Source: RGIG8745 sp964554265 (GTDB taxonomy: Bacteria; Bacteroidota; Bacteroidia; Bacteroidales; Bacteroidaceae). Taken from it: a stretch of DNA of 49,613 bases. A program made the position numbers and the translations under genes. The stretch lies in NCBI GenBank assembly GCA_964554265.1, contig CAZKOB010000010.1:1-49613 (forward strand), read 5' to 3'. Below the pieces are notes generated by a model, which worked only from the letters and a program-made list of their open reading frames with translations, did not search any database and had not been told where the DNA came from. Within the stretch, counting starts at the first letter, position 1, and each line of letters opens with the position of its first letter. Shown here one piece after another: positions 7,914 through 16,289 of the stretch.

Positions 7914-10415
7914 TTACTTTATTGCCTTAACCGTTTTCTGTGTATTTCCCTCAAAACGAAGAATGTATGTTCCGCGTCCAAGTTCAGCAGCAGAAACGGT
8001 GCAGTTTCCTGATGCAGGAAGATCCGCATTCTTCACGAGCTGACCGGCCATGTTGTATACAGATACAGAAGTTGCACAATTCGGATAATTAAGCCGGAGA
8101 GCATCACCTACAAATTTAGCCATCACATTTCCTGCCGACTCCACGGTTTCAATGCTGACAGAACCGTCACCTTGCAATACTGTCACATTCATTTCCGTAC
8201 CCATCGATACAACTCTGACTACACCGCGACGTCCTTCCACTCCTTCAGGAAGTGGGTCTGCCGTAATGGCGAGAGAACTGGTAAAGGTCGTTTCATCAAA
8301 TTCCTTCTCTACTTTGATCCACTCTGCTTCCGGATACAAATACCAGTTCTCAGGAGAAAAATAAGTCTCACATGCCACATTGACTGTTCCGCCTTCATTC
8401 GGTATGACAACCTCATCGCTGCCCAACGGATAAAGGTATGGGAATACGGCATTCATGCTGATATACATAGACACGCACATAGGGCCATATCCGTCCATTG
8501 ACGGTATTCTTGAGGCTACATCAATCAAAGTGTAATTATCTCCATTGTTGTCCAAAGCCACGAAAGCATAAGACAAACCGGAATCATGGTTATAGGTCTG
8601 CGATATAGGAGCAATTGTCATAACTCCCGTCTGGTTGAAACCTTCTATAAACACGAAGATTGCAGAATCTATGTACAATGTCTTATCAAAAGGGAACTCC
8701 ATCGTATAGAATACACTACCTTCAGAAGACGTCACCTTCTTTACATCTTTCGCCTTGATGGCAGTTGTTGCAATTACTTCTTCTGTAATCGCATTGTCTT
8801 CCACCTTATAGATTGTACAATGGAACTCTGCTGTAGTTCTTGCCGAAAACTCCATAAGCGAGAGCCAAGCTTCCGTAATCAGATATGGAGAAGCCGGCTT
8901 GTCGAACAAGTTGCCGATACCATGCACCTTTTTACCATTCCAGTAGTCTTCACCACCTGTTCCAAAGACATATTTTCCCGGTCCTGAAGCTGCAGCCCAA
9001 TACTGCTTGCTGAAATCACAGTTTGAGGCACCATATACGACTTGCACGCCATTGGAATAAGTGATTCCTGTATGACCGCCATATTTCACATAGCCTTGCT
9101 TTGTATAGGTGTCCGTTCTGTCTCCGCCCATTACCTTCAACTGCGGATAAGTAACATAGTCCATGGCAGGCCCTACCGGCATGAGAAGATTCTCGTCAGT
9201 CGAAACAACCGTTTTACCTTCGGCATTCATATAGCTCCATTCAAACGATTTCGCGTCCTCATTCGAATGGTTCTGCCATGTAAGTTCTGCTTTTGCAGGA
9301 GCTAACATAAAAATTCCGCCTGTCAAATCCGGAAGCATAAAATCCGTAGAGAAAGCATAATAGAAGCAGCCTTCCGGAGTAAGATAACCGGCCTGTGGTA
9401 ACAAGTCGCTGACACGGACTGCATCAAGCAGCATTGATGTACCCTTCTTTCCTGTATAGCGGAAAGCCACACGGATATTCTTGCCTTCAAACTCTGCGAG
9501 TGGGATAGAGAAATGATGCCATGCAAAATCCATCAGATTTTTCATGATTTCATTATCGTCTTCCATGTTTGTTTTTGCTATCAACTCATCAACATAGTCA
9601 GACATCTTCAGCACGCAAGTATAGTCATTCTCGTCAAAACTTGCCTGACGCCCCGACTCTCCCACGAGCACTTCAAGGTCACAAGAGAGACGATTGATAT
9701 CAAATACCGTATCTGTTTCTTCTGCAAAATAGTGCAGGAAATACGGAGTAAGTGCCACATCGAAAGACAGACAGTTGGATGCTTTCACTCCTGCTATCAT
9801 CGGAGAGACAATCCATTCATCCTGCTGCGGAGCCGGAGTGATGACAGTCTTGTTGTCTGCACCCAGAATATCACTGCTATAAGGTATACATGCAACATAA
9901 TTGCCGGAAGTAGCATACGGAAGATAATATCCGTCACCCTCATAAATCTGCCAAGTCGGATTATATCCCGATACAGAAGAGATAAGACTCTCGTCTATAT
10001 TCGATTTCTCTCTCCAGGTACTCGGCAGATAGTCGAATGCCACACCATCCCAACTGCTCCAGTTCTCAAAGAAGAGTGTGTCCTCCGCCGTATAGTTTGC
10101 CTTGCGCAAATACTGACCGGCTTTGTTGCTTGTCTTGCGCAGCTTTGTCAAGGCCGATTTTGCCGCGCGGAAGTCGGGCTTTGCCTTTGCCAGCGAAACA
10201 GCACCAATCGCGGAGACTTTATCACCCACCCTGCGGACTTCATCCTCTGTCACAAAATAGCTATGTGAACGACTGATAAAAGGATGATCCACTTTCTTGA
10301 AACTGCCGTTGAATGGCTTGACCGCAGATGTTCCGGCATTTACATCCTGTGCAAACGAAGATGCGAATGCCAACGTAAAAGCTGAAAAGCTCAAAGTAAT
10401 TTTTTTCAAGTTCAT
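7914..10415 (-). CDS. Secreted choice-of-anchor J/BACON protein with T9SS type A tail
   Basis: An 833-residue secreted protein with a signal peptide of about 22 residues (FASSFAQ). Residues about 110-340 match the cleaved-adhesin/choice-of-anchor J pattern found in gingipain-associated adhesins: DEWIVSPMI, a long beta-sandwich, HHFSIPLAEFEGKNIRVAFRY, then LLDAVRVSD. Residues about 665-750 look like a BACON domain (IPNEGGTVNV ... WIKVEKEF ... GVVRVVS ... VTVLQGDGS). The last 70 residues are a T9SS type A sorting domain (VSVYNMAGQLV ... GRGTYILRFEGN ... KAIK). It is predicted to cross the outer membrane by T9SS and be anchored or released. It is the fifth gene of the run, 147 bases after the previous gene. 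No catalytic motif is visible; a binding or adhesive role is likely. Confidence 0.87.
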   Translation of the reverse strand: MNLKKITLSFSAFTLAFASSFAQDVNAGTSAVKPFNGSFKKVDHPFISRSHSYFVTEDEVRRVGDKVSAIGAVSLAKAKPDFRAAKSALTKLRKTSNKAGQYLRKANYTAEDTLFFENWSSWDGVAFDYLPSTWREKSNIDESLISSVSGYNPTWQIYEGDGYYLPYATSGNYVACIPYSSDILGADNKTVITPAPQQDEWIVSPMIAGVKASNCLSFDVALTPYFLHYFAEETDTVFDINRLSCDLEVLVGESGRQASFDENDYTCVLKMSDYVDELIAKTNMEDDNEIMKNLMDFAWHHFSIPLAEFEGKNIRVAFRYTGKKGTSMLLDAVRVSDLLPQAGYLTPEGCFYYAFSTDFMLPDLTGGIFMLAPAKAELTWQNHSNEDAKSFEWSYMNAEGKTVVSTDENLLMPVGPAMDYVTYPQLKVMGGDRTDTYTKQGYVKYGGHTGITYSNGVQVVYGASNCDFSKQYWAAASGPGKYVFGTGGEDYWNGKKVHGIGNLFDKPASPYLITEAWLSLMEFSARTTAEFHCTIYKVEDNAITEEVIATTAIKAKDVKKVTSSEGSVFYTMEFPFDKTLYIDSAIFVFIEGFNQTGVMTIAPISQTYNHDSGLSYAFVALDNNGDNYTLIDVASRIPSMDGYGPMCVSMYISMNAVFPYLYPLGSDEVVIPNEGGTVNVACETYFSPENWYLYPEAEWIKVEKEFDETTFTSSLAITADPLPEGVEGRRGVVRVVSMGTEMNVTVLQGDGSVSIETVESAGNVMAKFVGDALRLNYPNCATSVSVYNMAGQLVKNADLPASGNCTVSAAELGRGTYILRFEGNTQKTVKAIK

Positions 10416-10562
10416 TTGATCAACGTATATACTTATTGTTAATTTTCTAATAAAACAGTATCAGGTTATAAGATTCCGGAAACTAATAATGCGCCTGAGC
10501 GACTCTTCTCCCGAGGTGTTTTTATAATTTCAGAAACTTACAACCTATCTTTATAGACGAAC

Positions 10563-11348
10563 TTATTTAACAGCTACTTTACCGCTGTAGTTCTTGCCGT
10601 CAGCCTTCAAATTGTAAACATACACACCGGCAGGAAGAGCCGAAAATGAAACGGCGCCGTTTCCTCCCACTGTCTTGTGCATTATCGCTGCACCATTTGC
10701 AGAATACACATCAAGGGTTCCGGCTGCAGAAAGAGTGTAGCAGATGCCTTCGGCAGTAGCGTTTACCGCATTGTCTGCAGAAACACCGTTGACGCTCAGT
10801 TTGTTCTCAGGATCGCAAACGAAAGTCAGCACTAAAGAAATCTCTTCGCTTCCGGCTTTCACTGTAAGCTTTATGTGACGTTCTATCGGGTATGTAGGAA
10901 TACTACCATCATATACCTCACCATCCATAATCATCACAGAGCCAAAATTTATGTGTATTTCTGTATCAAGAGAAGAACCGGCTTCCATCTTACTGCTTTT
11001 TGTCACACTGTAAGCATTCATACTTGCCAATGGCTCACAATTTCCACCAAAGCAAATTTGTGCTGTTCCTTCTACAGTCTTACCACTTATATTATCAAGG
11101 TCTTCTGCTGTTACATAAACAGTCTGATCTACTGTGGTTTTGACGAGTATTTCAGGTTCCATTGCATACACATGCGAATCAAAAAAATCACCGGGAACAA
11201 CAGTCTTTATTTCATCTTCAGTATAGTTCAGCGTATAATCCTTACCATTCTCCATTGGTACCCCATCCACACTGACCTCAAGTGTCTGTGCAAAAGCAGT
11301 CGTTACAGTCAGCAACGTAGCTGCCAACAAAGTGTAAATCTTTTTCAT
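10563..11348 (-). CDS. Small secreted protein with T9SS type A tail
   Basis: A 261-residue secreted protein. The ATG at 11348 gives a clean signal peptide (MKKIYTLLAAT... ending AFAQ); the longer in-frame start at 11369 is unlikely. The body is beta-rich, about 180 residues, with no family I recognise, and has a short CFGGNC segment that could form a disulfide. The last 65 residues form a T9SS type A tail (LDVYSANGAAI ... LPAGVYVYNLKADGK ... KVAVK). It begins 24 bases after the Omp28-like gene and is presumably co-transcribed. The function is unknown; two adjacent T9SS cargoes suggest a jointly displayed pair. Confidence 0.8.
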   Translation of the reverse strand: MKKIYTLLAATLLTVTTAFAQTLEVSVDGVPMENGKDYTLNYTEDEIKTVVPGDFFDSHVYAMEPEILVKTTVDQTVYVTAEDLDNISGKTVEGTAQICFGGNCEPLASMNAYSVTKSSKMEAGSSLDTEIHINFGSVMIMDGEVYDGSIPTYPIERHIKLTVKAGSEEISLVLTFVCDPENKLSVNGVSADNAVNATAEGICYTLSAAGTLDVYSANGAAIMHKTVGGNGAVSFSALPAGVYVYNLKADGKNYSGKVAVK

Positions 11349-11372
11349 TCTTATTCTTATTAAATTCATTTA

Positions 11373-12215
11373 TTATTCATTCTTCGCAGAAAATTCTACC
11401 GGAGCTTCAACAACTTGCAGCACACCTTCTTCATTGTTATACACGAATGCTACAACCGAAAGGTTTTCAGGATTCCAATAATTCAACTTATCCTGCAATG
11501 TAACATTGTTCTTATGCTCAGACATGTCAAAAGTATGTTGTCTGGTTTCATCTATATTGGCATCAAGTGCAACCACTTCGCCCCATGTTCCGTTTACACT
11601 GCTGCGGAATACATGGTTATGCACATATTTACCGTCATAACTTTTACTTTCAGGCATAAGTTGCATCCTTACGATACCGCTCTCCGTAATCCACAGCTGA
11701 AGGTTTCCGTTGACATTTTCAACAGACCTCATGACTGTATTTATAGTGATGGAAGTACTGTCTTCCGACAATACCGCAGAGACTCCAATATTAAGCTTGG
11801 CCTCTTTCTTCAATTCTTCTGCCACCACACTGCTCCATTCCGCATAGTCCCAAGCAGAGATCTTGTCAATCACACCCTTAGGATAAGACATGATATTCCA
11901 TTTATTGGCATACTCATCTCCTTCCTCCGTCTTAAGTCCCATCGGGGACATTATCGCAGACGCTCCGGCATGTATGCTGACAGCAATAATGGCACTACCG
12001 TTTTCTCCGGCCTTCAGTTGGTCAATCACATCATGCGCATTCGGACAGTTTACACAGTTCTGTCCCGTGAAATCCTCGATAAGCACATTGCGCTTCACCT
12101 CAATGGCATCTCCCACAACATAACGCTCGTTCTCATCGATGGAGTCGCATGCCGTAAAAGCTGCTGAAGCCACGGCAAATGCACACAACATATATGATAA
12201 TTTTCCTGTCTTCAT
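11373..12215 (-). CDS. Omp28-like lipoprotein with thioredoxin-type CxxC
   Basis: A 280-residue lipoprotein. The start at 12215 lies 4 bases after the DUF6029 stop and gives a lipoprotein signal with Cys23 (AAFTAC). The opening VLIEDFTGQNCVNCPNAHD (CxxC at 54-57), followed by AIIAVSIHAG and MSYPKGVID, is the Omp28 signature. The family has a thioredoxin-like fold, and the YPKG proline sits where the cis-proline belongs. The C-terminal half is beta-rich, as in other Omp28 proteins. With TlpA two genes upstream, the run encodes two thioredoxin-fold proteins. A role in handling thiols of the secreted partners is inference. Confidence 0.87.
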   Translation of the reverse strand: MKTGKLSYMLCAFAVASAAFTACDSIDENERYVVGDAIEVKRNVLIEDFTGQNCVNCPNAHDVIDQLKAGENGSAIIAVSIHAGASAIMSPMGLKTEEGDEYANKWNIMSYPKGVIDKISAWDYAEWSSVVAEELKKEAKLNIGVSAVLSEDSTSITINTVMRSVENVNGNLQLWITESGIVRMQLMPESKSYDGKYVHNHVFRSSVNGTWGEVVALDANIDETRQHTFDMSEHKNNVTLQDKLNYWNPENLSVVAFVYNNEEGVLQVVEAPVEFSAKNE

Positions 12216-12219
12216 ATCC

Positions 12220-13953
12220 TTAGAAATTGAAATTGTAAGAAACTTGGAATCCTTTGCTTGCCGGAACCCAGCGGCATACACCTCCCGAGCAGTTATATCC
12301 GGCGCGGGTGCGGCCGTAACCTGCCATAATGCGGTGTGAACCGATATTATAAGTTATGTTGCCCATATAATAATGTTCCTTGTCGGTGTATTCGCCATTC
12401 AGATAAGGATGTCCGTACATATCGCTCACCGTAAACATGAAGTGCGGAAGCACCGAGAGTTCAAGCAGACCATACACCCAGTCGCCGCTCTCGTGCTTGG
12501 TGCCCAGATACTGGGCCTCTGCACGCAAAGTCATCTTGTTGTTGAACTGGTACTTACCTTCTGCCACAAAGATGTTCGACTTAATCATGCCGCCATGGCC
12601 CTCTACGATAGTCTGGTTATACCGCTGGTTCATATACATGAAATTCAGCTTGAAGCTCTTTGTAAACTTCTTCTCCAACTGCACATTGATGTCCTGATAA
12701 TACGCTTCGTCGCTCATGCCGAAGAATTTTGTCGTATATCCATCCGTTCCAATCTGAGTACCGTGAAACGGCTCCACCGTTGTATAGTCGAGACCGCGCA
12801 CATGACTGATGTTCAGCTTGAGCTTCGTGCCGTACTTTCCTCCCAACGGAGTCTTGCGCTTGAAAGTATATCCGAACTCGCCCTGAAAAGCCCATTCGCC
12901 CGGAACAAGGCTCGGGCTGACGGTGCCGATTTGCGTGGCATACGGATAAAGAGCCGCGAGCGCGTATGTATGCTGATAAGCAAATGTCGGCATGTTGTTG
13001 ATGAATCCCGATGCCAGGCTCATGCCTCGCTGGCTGCGGAACGACATGTCCTCGCTGCGCTTTGCCTGTACGAGCGCGCTGAAACCGGTCTTTGAGTAAG
13101 AAGCAGACAGCATCACCGCATTTCCCTTATGATAAATGTATCCGTTGTCCGCACATGGGTTGTCGTCTCGCCATGCATATTCTCCGAGAATGCTGAAATT
13201 GCCTTTCTGGAAACGGGTGCGCACATCAAATGCGTTTACGTTACGAGGAAAGTTGGCATAGAAATTGGTGCCGGGGATACCCACATCAGCAAAACCGTCA
13301 GGATGCTTTTTCTCATTTTTCAAAACCCATGAGCCTCCCAGCATCCAAGTGATGCCGTTATCGTTCATCTTCTTGAAATACTCGTCGAGATTCACCTCCA
13401 AGTCTGCACCGTATATCCACGAGTCCGTGCTCCAGTCCCAGCACTGACGCTGCACACCTGCCAAAGCCGTGAACTGTATACCTTTTATATTGTTCAGCTT
13501 CAGGCGTCCGCCACGCAACGCGTTGTCTATTCCGAGACTGCGCTCTTCGTATGTACGCAAAATGAAACCACTGCCGAACTGTTCATAAAAGTCTCCGGCT
13601 GTAAGTTCCATTCCTTTGTATTTTCCTTTCACATAGATATGCGGAACACCCCACCCCTTGAAATCGGGCTTGAAATTTTCCACAAAACCCGGAAGGGGAT
13701 GTTCAAGATACTCAAAACGTGCACCGGCATCCACATACTTGCTAATCATGCTAAGATCGACATACGTATTTGTCAGCACATCATCATTGTTCTTGTCGTC
13801 CGTTCCGATTTTCTTGTCGGTCTCCGGCACAAGAATATCACTCTGCACACTGCCGTGGAGCGCTATTCCGCCATCGTTCTGCGCCATTGCCACGGAAACG
13901 GAAGACACGGCAACAACAGCAGCTACGGCCAACCTGCTATTCAGTTTCATCAA
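12220..13953 (-). CDS. DUF6029 family outer-membrane-like protein
   Basis: A 577-residue protein with a signal peptide (about 24 residues, VSVAMAQ). The rest is a run of amphipathic beta-strands ending in a C-terminal aromatic (VSYNFNF), as expected for an outer-membrane barrel. Conserved-looking stretches include GVPHIYVKGKYKGMELTAGD, then YEQFGSGFILRTYEERSLGIDN, typical of DUF6029. A CSGGVC pair near the C-terminus could form a disulfide or bind a ligand. It is the second gene, 27 bases after the TlpA-like gene and 4 bases before the Omp28-like gene, so translation is probably linked. The biochemical role of DUF6029 is unknown to me. Confidence 0.8.
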   Translation of the reverse strand: MMKLNSRLAVAAVVAVSSVSVAMAQNDGGIALHGSVQSDILVPETDKKIGTDDKNNDDVLTNTYVDLSMISKYVDAGARFEYLEHPLPGFVENFKPDFKGWGVPHIYVKGKYKGMELTAGDFYEQFGSGFILRTYEERSLGIDNALRGGRLKLNNIKGIQFTALAGVQRQCWDWSTDSWIYGADLEVNLDEYFKKMNDNGITWMLGGSWVLKNEKKHPDGFADVGIPGTNFYANFPRNVNAFDVRTRFQKGNFSILGEYAWRDDNPCADNGYIYHKGNAVMLSASYSKTGFSALVQAKRSEDMSFRSQRGMSLASGFINNMPTFAYQHTYALAALYPYATQIGTVSPSLVPGEWAFQGEFGYTFKRKTPLGGKYGTKLKLNISHVRGLDYTTVEPFHGTQIGTDGYTTKFFGMSDEAYYQDINVQLEKKFTKSFKLNFMYMNQRYNQTIVEGHGGMIKSNIFVAEGKYQFNNKMTLRAEAQYLGTKHESGDWVYGLLELSVLPHFMFTVSDMYGHPYLNGEYTDKEHYYMGNITYNIGSHRIMAGYGRTRAGYNCSGGVCRWVPASKGFQVSYNFNF

Positions 13954-13980
13954 ATCTATATAAGTGTTAGGGATTCTGTT

Positions 13981-14472
13981 TTATTTCTTTTCGGAAATGA
14001 GGTCACGCAGCTTCTCTATGATATGCCCTTCAGCTCCCTCCGTATATCCGCTACGAGATTCGGCTATGGTTCCGTCGCCGTTGACAATCAGCACATGAGG
14101 TATCATCTGTATACCTAACGCACGGCGGAAATCGCTATTCGGATCGAGCAGCACTTCATACTCCCAGCCTTCGCTATCAACCATAGGCTTCACCTTGTTT
14201 ATGTTCTGTCCCTGATCTATAGAAATAGCATAAAGCTTCACCCCTGTCTCGTCCTGCCAGTCTGCATAGACCTCATTGATGGCTTTCAGCTCACGGTTGC
14301 AAGGCTTGCACCATGAGGCAAAAAAACTAATCACAAATGGTTTGCCGTCATTGTTCAACTTGGATGTATCGACAGTCTTACCATTAATATCCTTCAATTG
14401 CACAGATGGCAATTGTGCAAATGAGGCTAATCCAGCTAATGCAAATGATATTGCGCAAAATATTTTTTTCAT
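13981..14472 (-). CDS. TlpA/ResA-like periplasmic thioredoxin
   Basis: A 163-residue thiol-disulfide oxidoreductase. It has a signal peptide (cleavage near SFA/Q at 19-20), then a redoxin fold. FFASWCKPCNREL carries the active CxxC (Cys55, Cys58), and IQMIPHVLIVNGDG carries the cis-proline. It acts in the periplasm, probably reducing or isomerising disulfides or cytochrome thiols. It is the promoter-proximal gene of the nine-gene run, with a -7 element about 30 bases upstream. Its place beside an Omp28-like CxxC lipoprotein and a cysteine peptidase suggests it serves the locus, but general housekeeping is possible. Confidence 0.93.
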   Translation of the reverse strand: MKKIFCAISFALAGLASFAQLPSVQLKDINGKTVDTSKLNNDGKPFVISFFASWCKPCNRELKAINEVYADWQDETGVKLYAISIDQGQNINKVKPMVDSEGWEYEVLLDPNSDFRRALGIQMIPHVLIVNGDGTIAESRSGYTEGAEGHIIEKLRDLISEKK

Positions 14473-14500
14473 TTTGAATTAGTTTTATAGAATTTCCCCA

Positions 14501-14508
14501 CAAATTTA
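14501..14508 (-). promoter_or_regulatory. Bacteroidetes -7 box for the nine-gene run
   Basis: On the minus strand this reads TAAATTTG, an exact TAnnTTTG match, with a TTGG about 21 bases upstream as a possible -33 element. It would start transcription about 20 bases before the tlpA-like ATG. Nothing comparable was seen in the short gaps downstream. Confidence 0.6.
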
Positions 14509-14954
14509 TCACATTTTCTTTGAAATCCAATCCGACAGGTCATAAATTATGGAAAAAACATAAAGAATGGTACATTTTGGAAGACAAACGCAATTTTTTA
14601 ACCTCCAAATACTCTTGTCGTGTTATTTTGCAATGAATGAAAAGTTTCCTTAAAAACAAAAATCACAGGTCCTGATTTCGGGGAAAAAGCAGGTTAAGAC
14701 TCACAAGCATTTAAAATCCATCTGGTTATAATTCCAGCGTTTGCGTTTTCGGGGAATGCGCGGAAATCGCTTCAAAAACAGATGCACAGTACCCCATATT
14801 CTGCCGGTTTTGGGCGGGAGTTTCACAGACTCCTCTCACGGTTTGGGCGGTTTTAAGCTGTTGTTTTCACAGACTGCTCTCATGACCTCGTCATCGTGCC
14901 GCCCAAACATTCTCACCGGAGAGTTTCGCACTTTCTTCGATGCCTTTTCATGGG
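14509..14954. other. Gene-free spacer with short repeat modules
   Basis: No credible gene. Bases 14702-14778 resemble 49410-49486 (shared ggttataattc, tttgcg, and cgcggaaatcgct-like blocks). Two modules with 'ttcacagact' followed by ctcctctca or gctctcatg occur near 14820 and 14868; these belong to the module family described for the other repeat blocks. Confidence 0.5.
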
Positions 14955-15691
14955 CATCGGCCTCATAAACCGGATTGGTCATTCCCACCGTCGCGCCATC
15001 CGATTGTCACAAATTACGCGTTTTTCTTGACAATCTGAAACGTTAAAATTCAAGGCTCCGAGAATCGCATAAAATCGGCCGGACCCGACCAAAGTTCCGT
15101 TTACGCGATTCTGAGGCCGTTTTCAGGCCTTGAATCACAAATGCAAAAATAGTATAATTCACATTCCGAAAAGATACATTTGTTCACATTTGTACGTGCC
15201 TCATCTGAAAAAAGAGTACACAAAAGGCCGATTTTCAAGGTGAACAAAATTTGTTTAAAAGGCACTTTAAAAACATTTTCAAGGTGAACGAAATTTATTT
15301 TCAAGGTGAACGAGTTTGAGAACCTCCGTTTTTCGGGCTGAAATCCGGTATTGCACAAAATCAATTCTAAAAAAAATCAAAATCGGATTTTTCAATGCCG
15401 TGAAAAACAAAGACGGATTTTGGTGGCGAAAAACAGGAATCTTGGACAAGAAATTTTATAACTCTCTGATTATCAGTACATCCTATTTCTGTTACAGCCT
15501 GTACCTTTTGTACCTAAAACTGTATCGTTTTGCTAAAATACTATTTTGCTGACTGTCAATCGTTTATCAATAAAACTTCAAAAAATCAGCTATTATTCCA
15601 ATGTAAACGAATCTTAATTATGTTAATAAAGTTACGTTTACTATGAGTGAATTTAGTGTCAAAAAGAAAGAAGAATTGTTCCTAAGAAAGA
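14955..15691 (+). repeat. 0.7-kb dispersed repeat, copy 1
   Basis: One of four related intergenic elements (others at 21243-22003, 36761-37528 and 42971-43660). Shared blocks in this orientation: 'cttgacaatctgaaa', an inverted repeat (15061-15073 with 15100-15112), three direct copies of 'ttttcaaggtgaac' (15232, 15276, 15298), 'gtttttcgggctgaaat', 'acctaaaactg', 'aacgaatcttaattatgtt', and a terminal 'gtgtcaaaaagaaagaaga'. Short reading frames inside are not kept at the same length or phase among copies, so I treat it as non-coding. Confidence 0.8.
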
Positions 15692-15708
15692 CAGCTGTTT
15701 ACAACCAT

Positions 15709-15812
15709 AAGAATTACAAGAGGAGTCTGTGAAGACAACCACTTACAACCACAATAATTACAAGAGAAATCTATAATTACAAGAGAAATCTATAATTACA
15801 AGAGGAATCTAT
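15709..15812 (+). repeat. Short modules and three 19-bp tandem repeats
   Basis: Begins with the module 'aattacaagaggagtctgtg' next to the end of repeat copy 1. It then degenerates into three head-to-tail 19-bp units starting at 15756, 15775 and 15794 ('aattacaagagaaatctat', last copy slightly changed). These look like local amplification of the module. Confidence 0.75.
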
Positions 15813-15834
15813 GAAAAAACCGGCAAAAAACCGT

Positions 15835-15869
15835 TAAAAAAAGAAAAAGGTCTTCATTTCTGAAGACCT
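15835..15869 (-). terminator. Intrinsic terminator of tRNA-Arg
   Basis: A 9-bp perfect stem (15848-15856 with 15861-15869) with a 4-nt loop, followed on the minus strand by a T-rich run. It lies 8 bases past the tRNA 3' end. Confidence 0.8.
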
Positions 15870-15876
15870 CGCTTAG

Positions 15877-15951
15877 TGATTCGGAAGGGATTCGAACCCT
15901 TGACCCGCAGCTTAGAAGGCTGCTGCTCTAATCCAACTGAGCTACCGAACC
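15877..15951 (-). tRNA. tRNA-Arg (anticodon TCT)
   Basis: A complete 75-nt cloverleaf on the minus strand: 7-bp acceptor stem (one G-T pair), D arm with AGTTGGATTA loop, anticodon stem GCAGC/GCTGC around loop CTTCTAA (anticodon TCT, reads AGA), and a T arm with TTCGAAT. The discriminator is A and CCA is not encoded. It has its own terminator and stands alone. Confidence 0.97.
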
Positions 15952-16155
15952 ATCCTTATTTGTGGCTGCAAAGTTAGTAAATATATGTAAACCCAACAAA
16001 CTTATTTACATCTTTTGAAGAATTAAAGAATATATTTATTAAAGGCCTAAAGGTTTGAGTGCGGCAAAAGACCAAGTTCCAACATCAAAAGTACCCTATA
16101 CAGATGTTTTATGAATATTCTTTAATAAACCCTTCCGGCAAGTATCAAGAAAAAA

Positions 16156-16228
16156 GACATCCGACAGGAATAGGTCCGCCCTGTTTTGAACACAGCCTGA
16201 AAATCAATAACAAGACTTCCCGGATGTC
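16156..16228 (-). terminator. Probable terminator of the nadE-ettA operon
   Basis: GACATCCG and CGGATGTC (16156-16163 with 16221-16228) pair exactly. On the minus strand the second arm runs straight into TTTTTTCTT. The intervening 57 bases contain a smaller CTGT/ACAG hairpin. It lies about 60 bases past the ettA stop. The large loop makes it less certain than the other terminators. Confidence 0.45.
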
Positions 16229-16289
16229 CTTCAACTCCAAGCGGACCTTGTCCGTATCAAACATCTTCTGTATCACCGGCTGTCAAGAA

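Noticed and set aside
9513..10268. 251-residue frame opposite the T9SS cargo gene
   Set aside because: Low-complexity Cys/His/Arg-rich shadow; the minus-strand frame has clear domains.
15101..15364. Related 63-87-residue frames in the 0.7-kb repeats (15101-15364 -, 21572-21763 +, 43102-43329 -)
   Set aside because: Similarity follows the DNA repeat, frames open on both strands, lengths differ, and copy 3 lacks an equivalent. I treat the element as non-coding.
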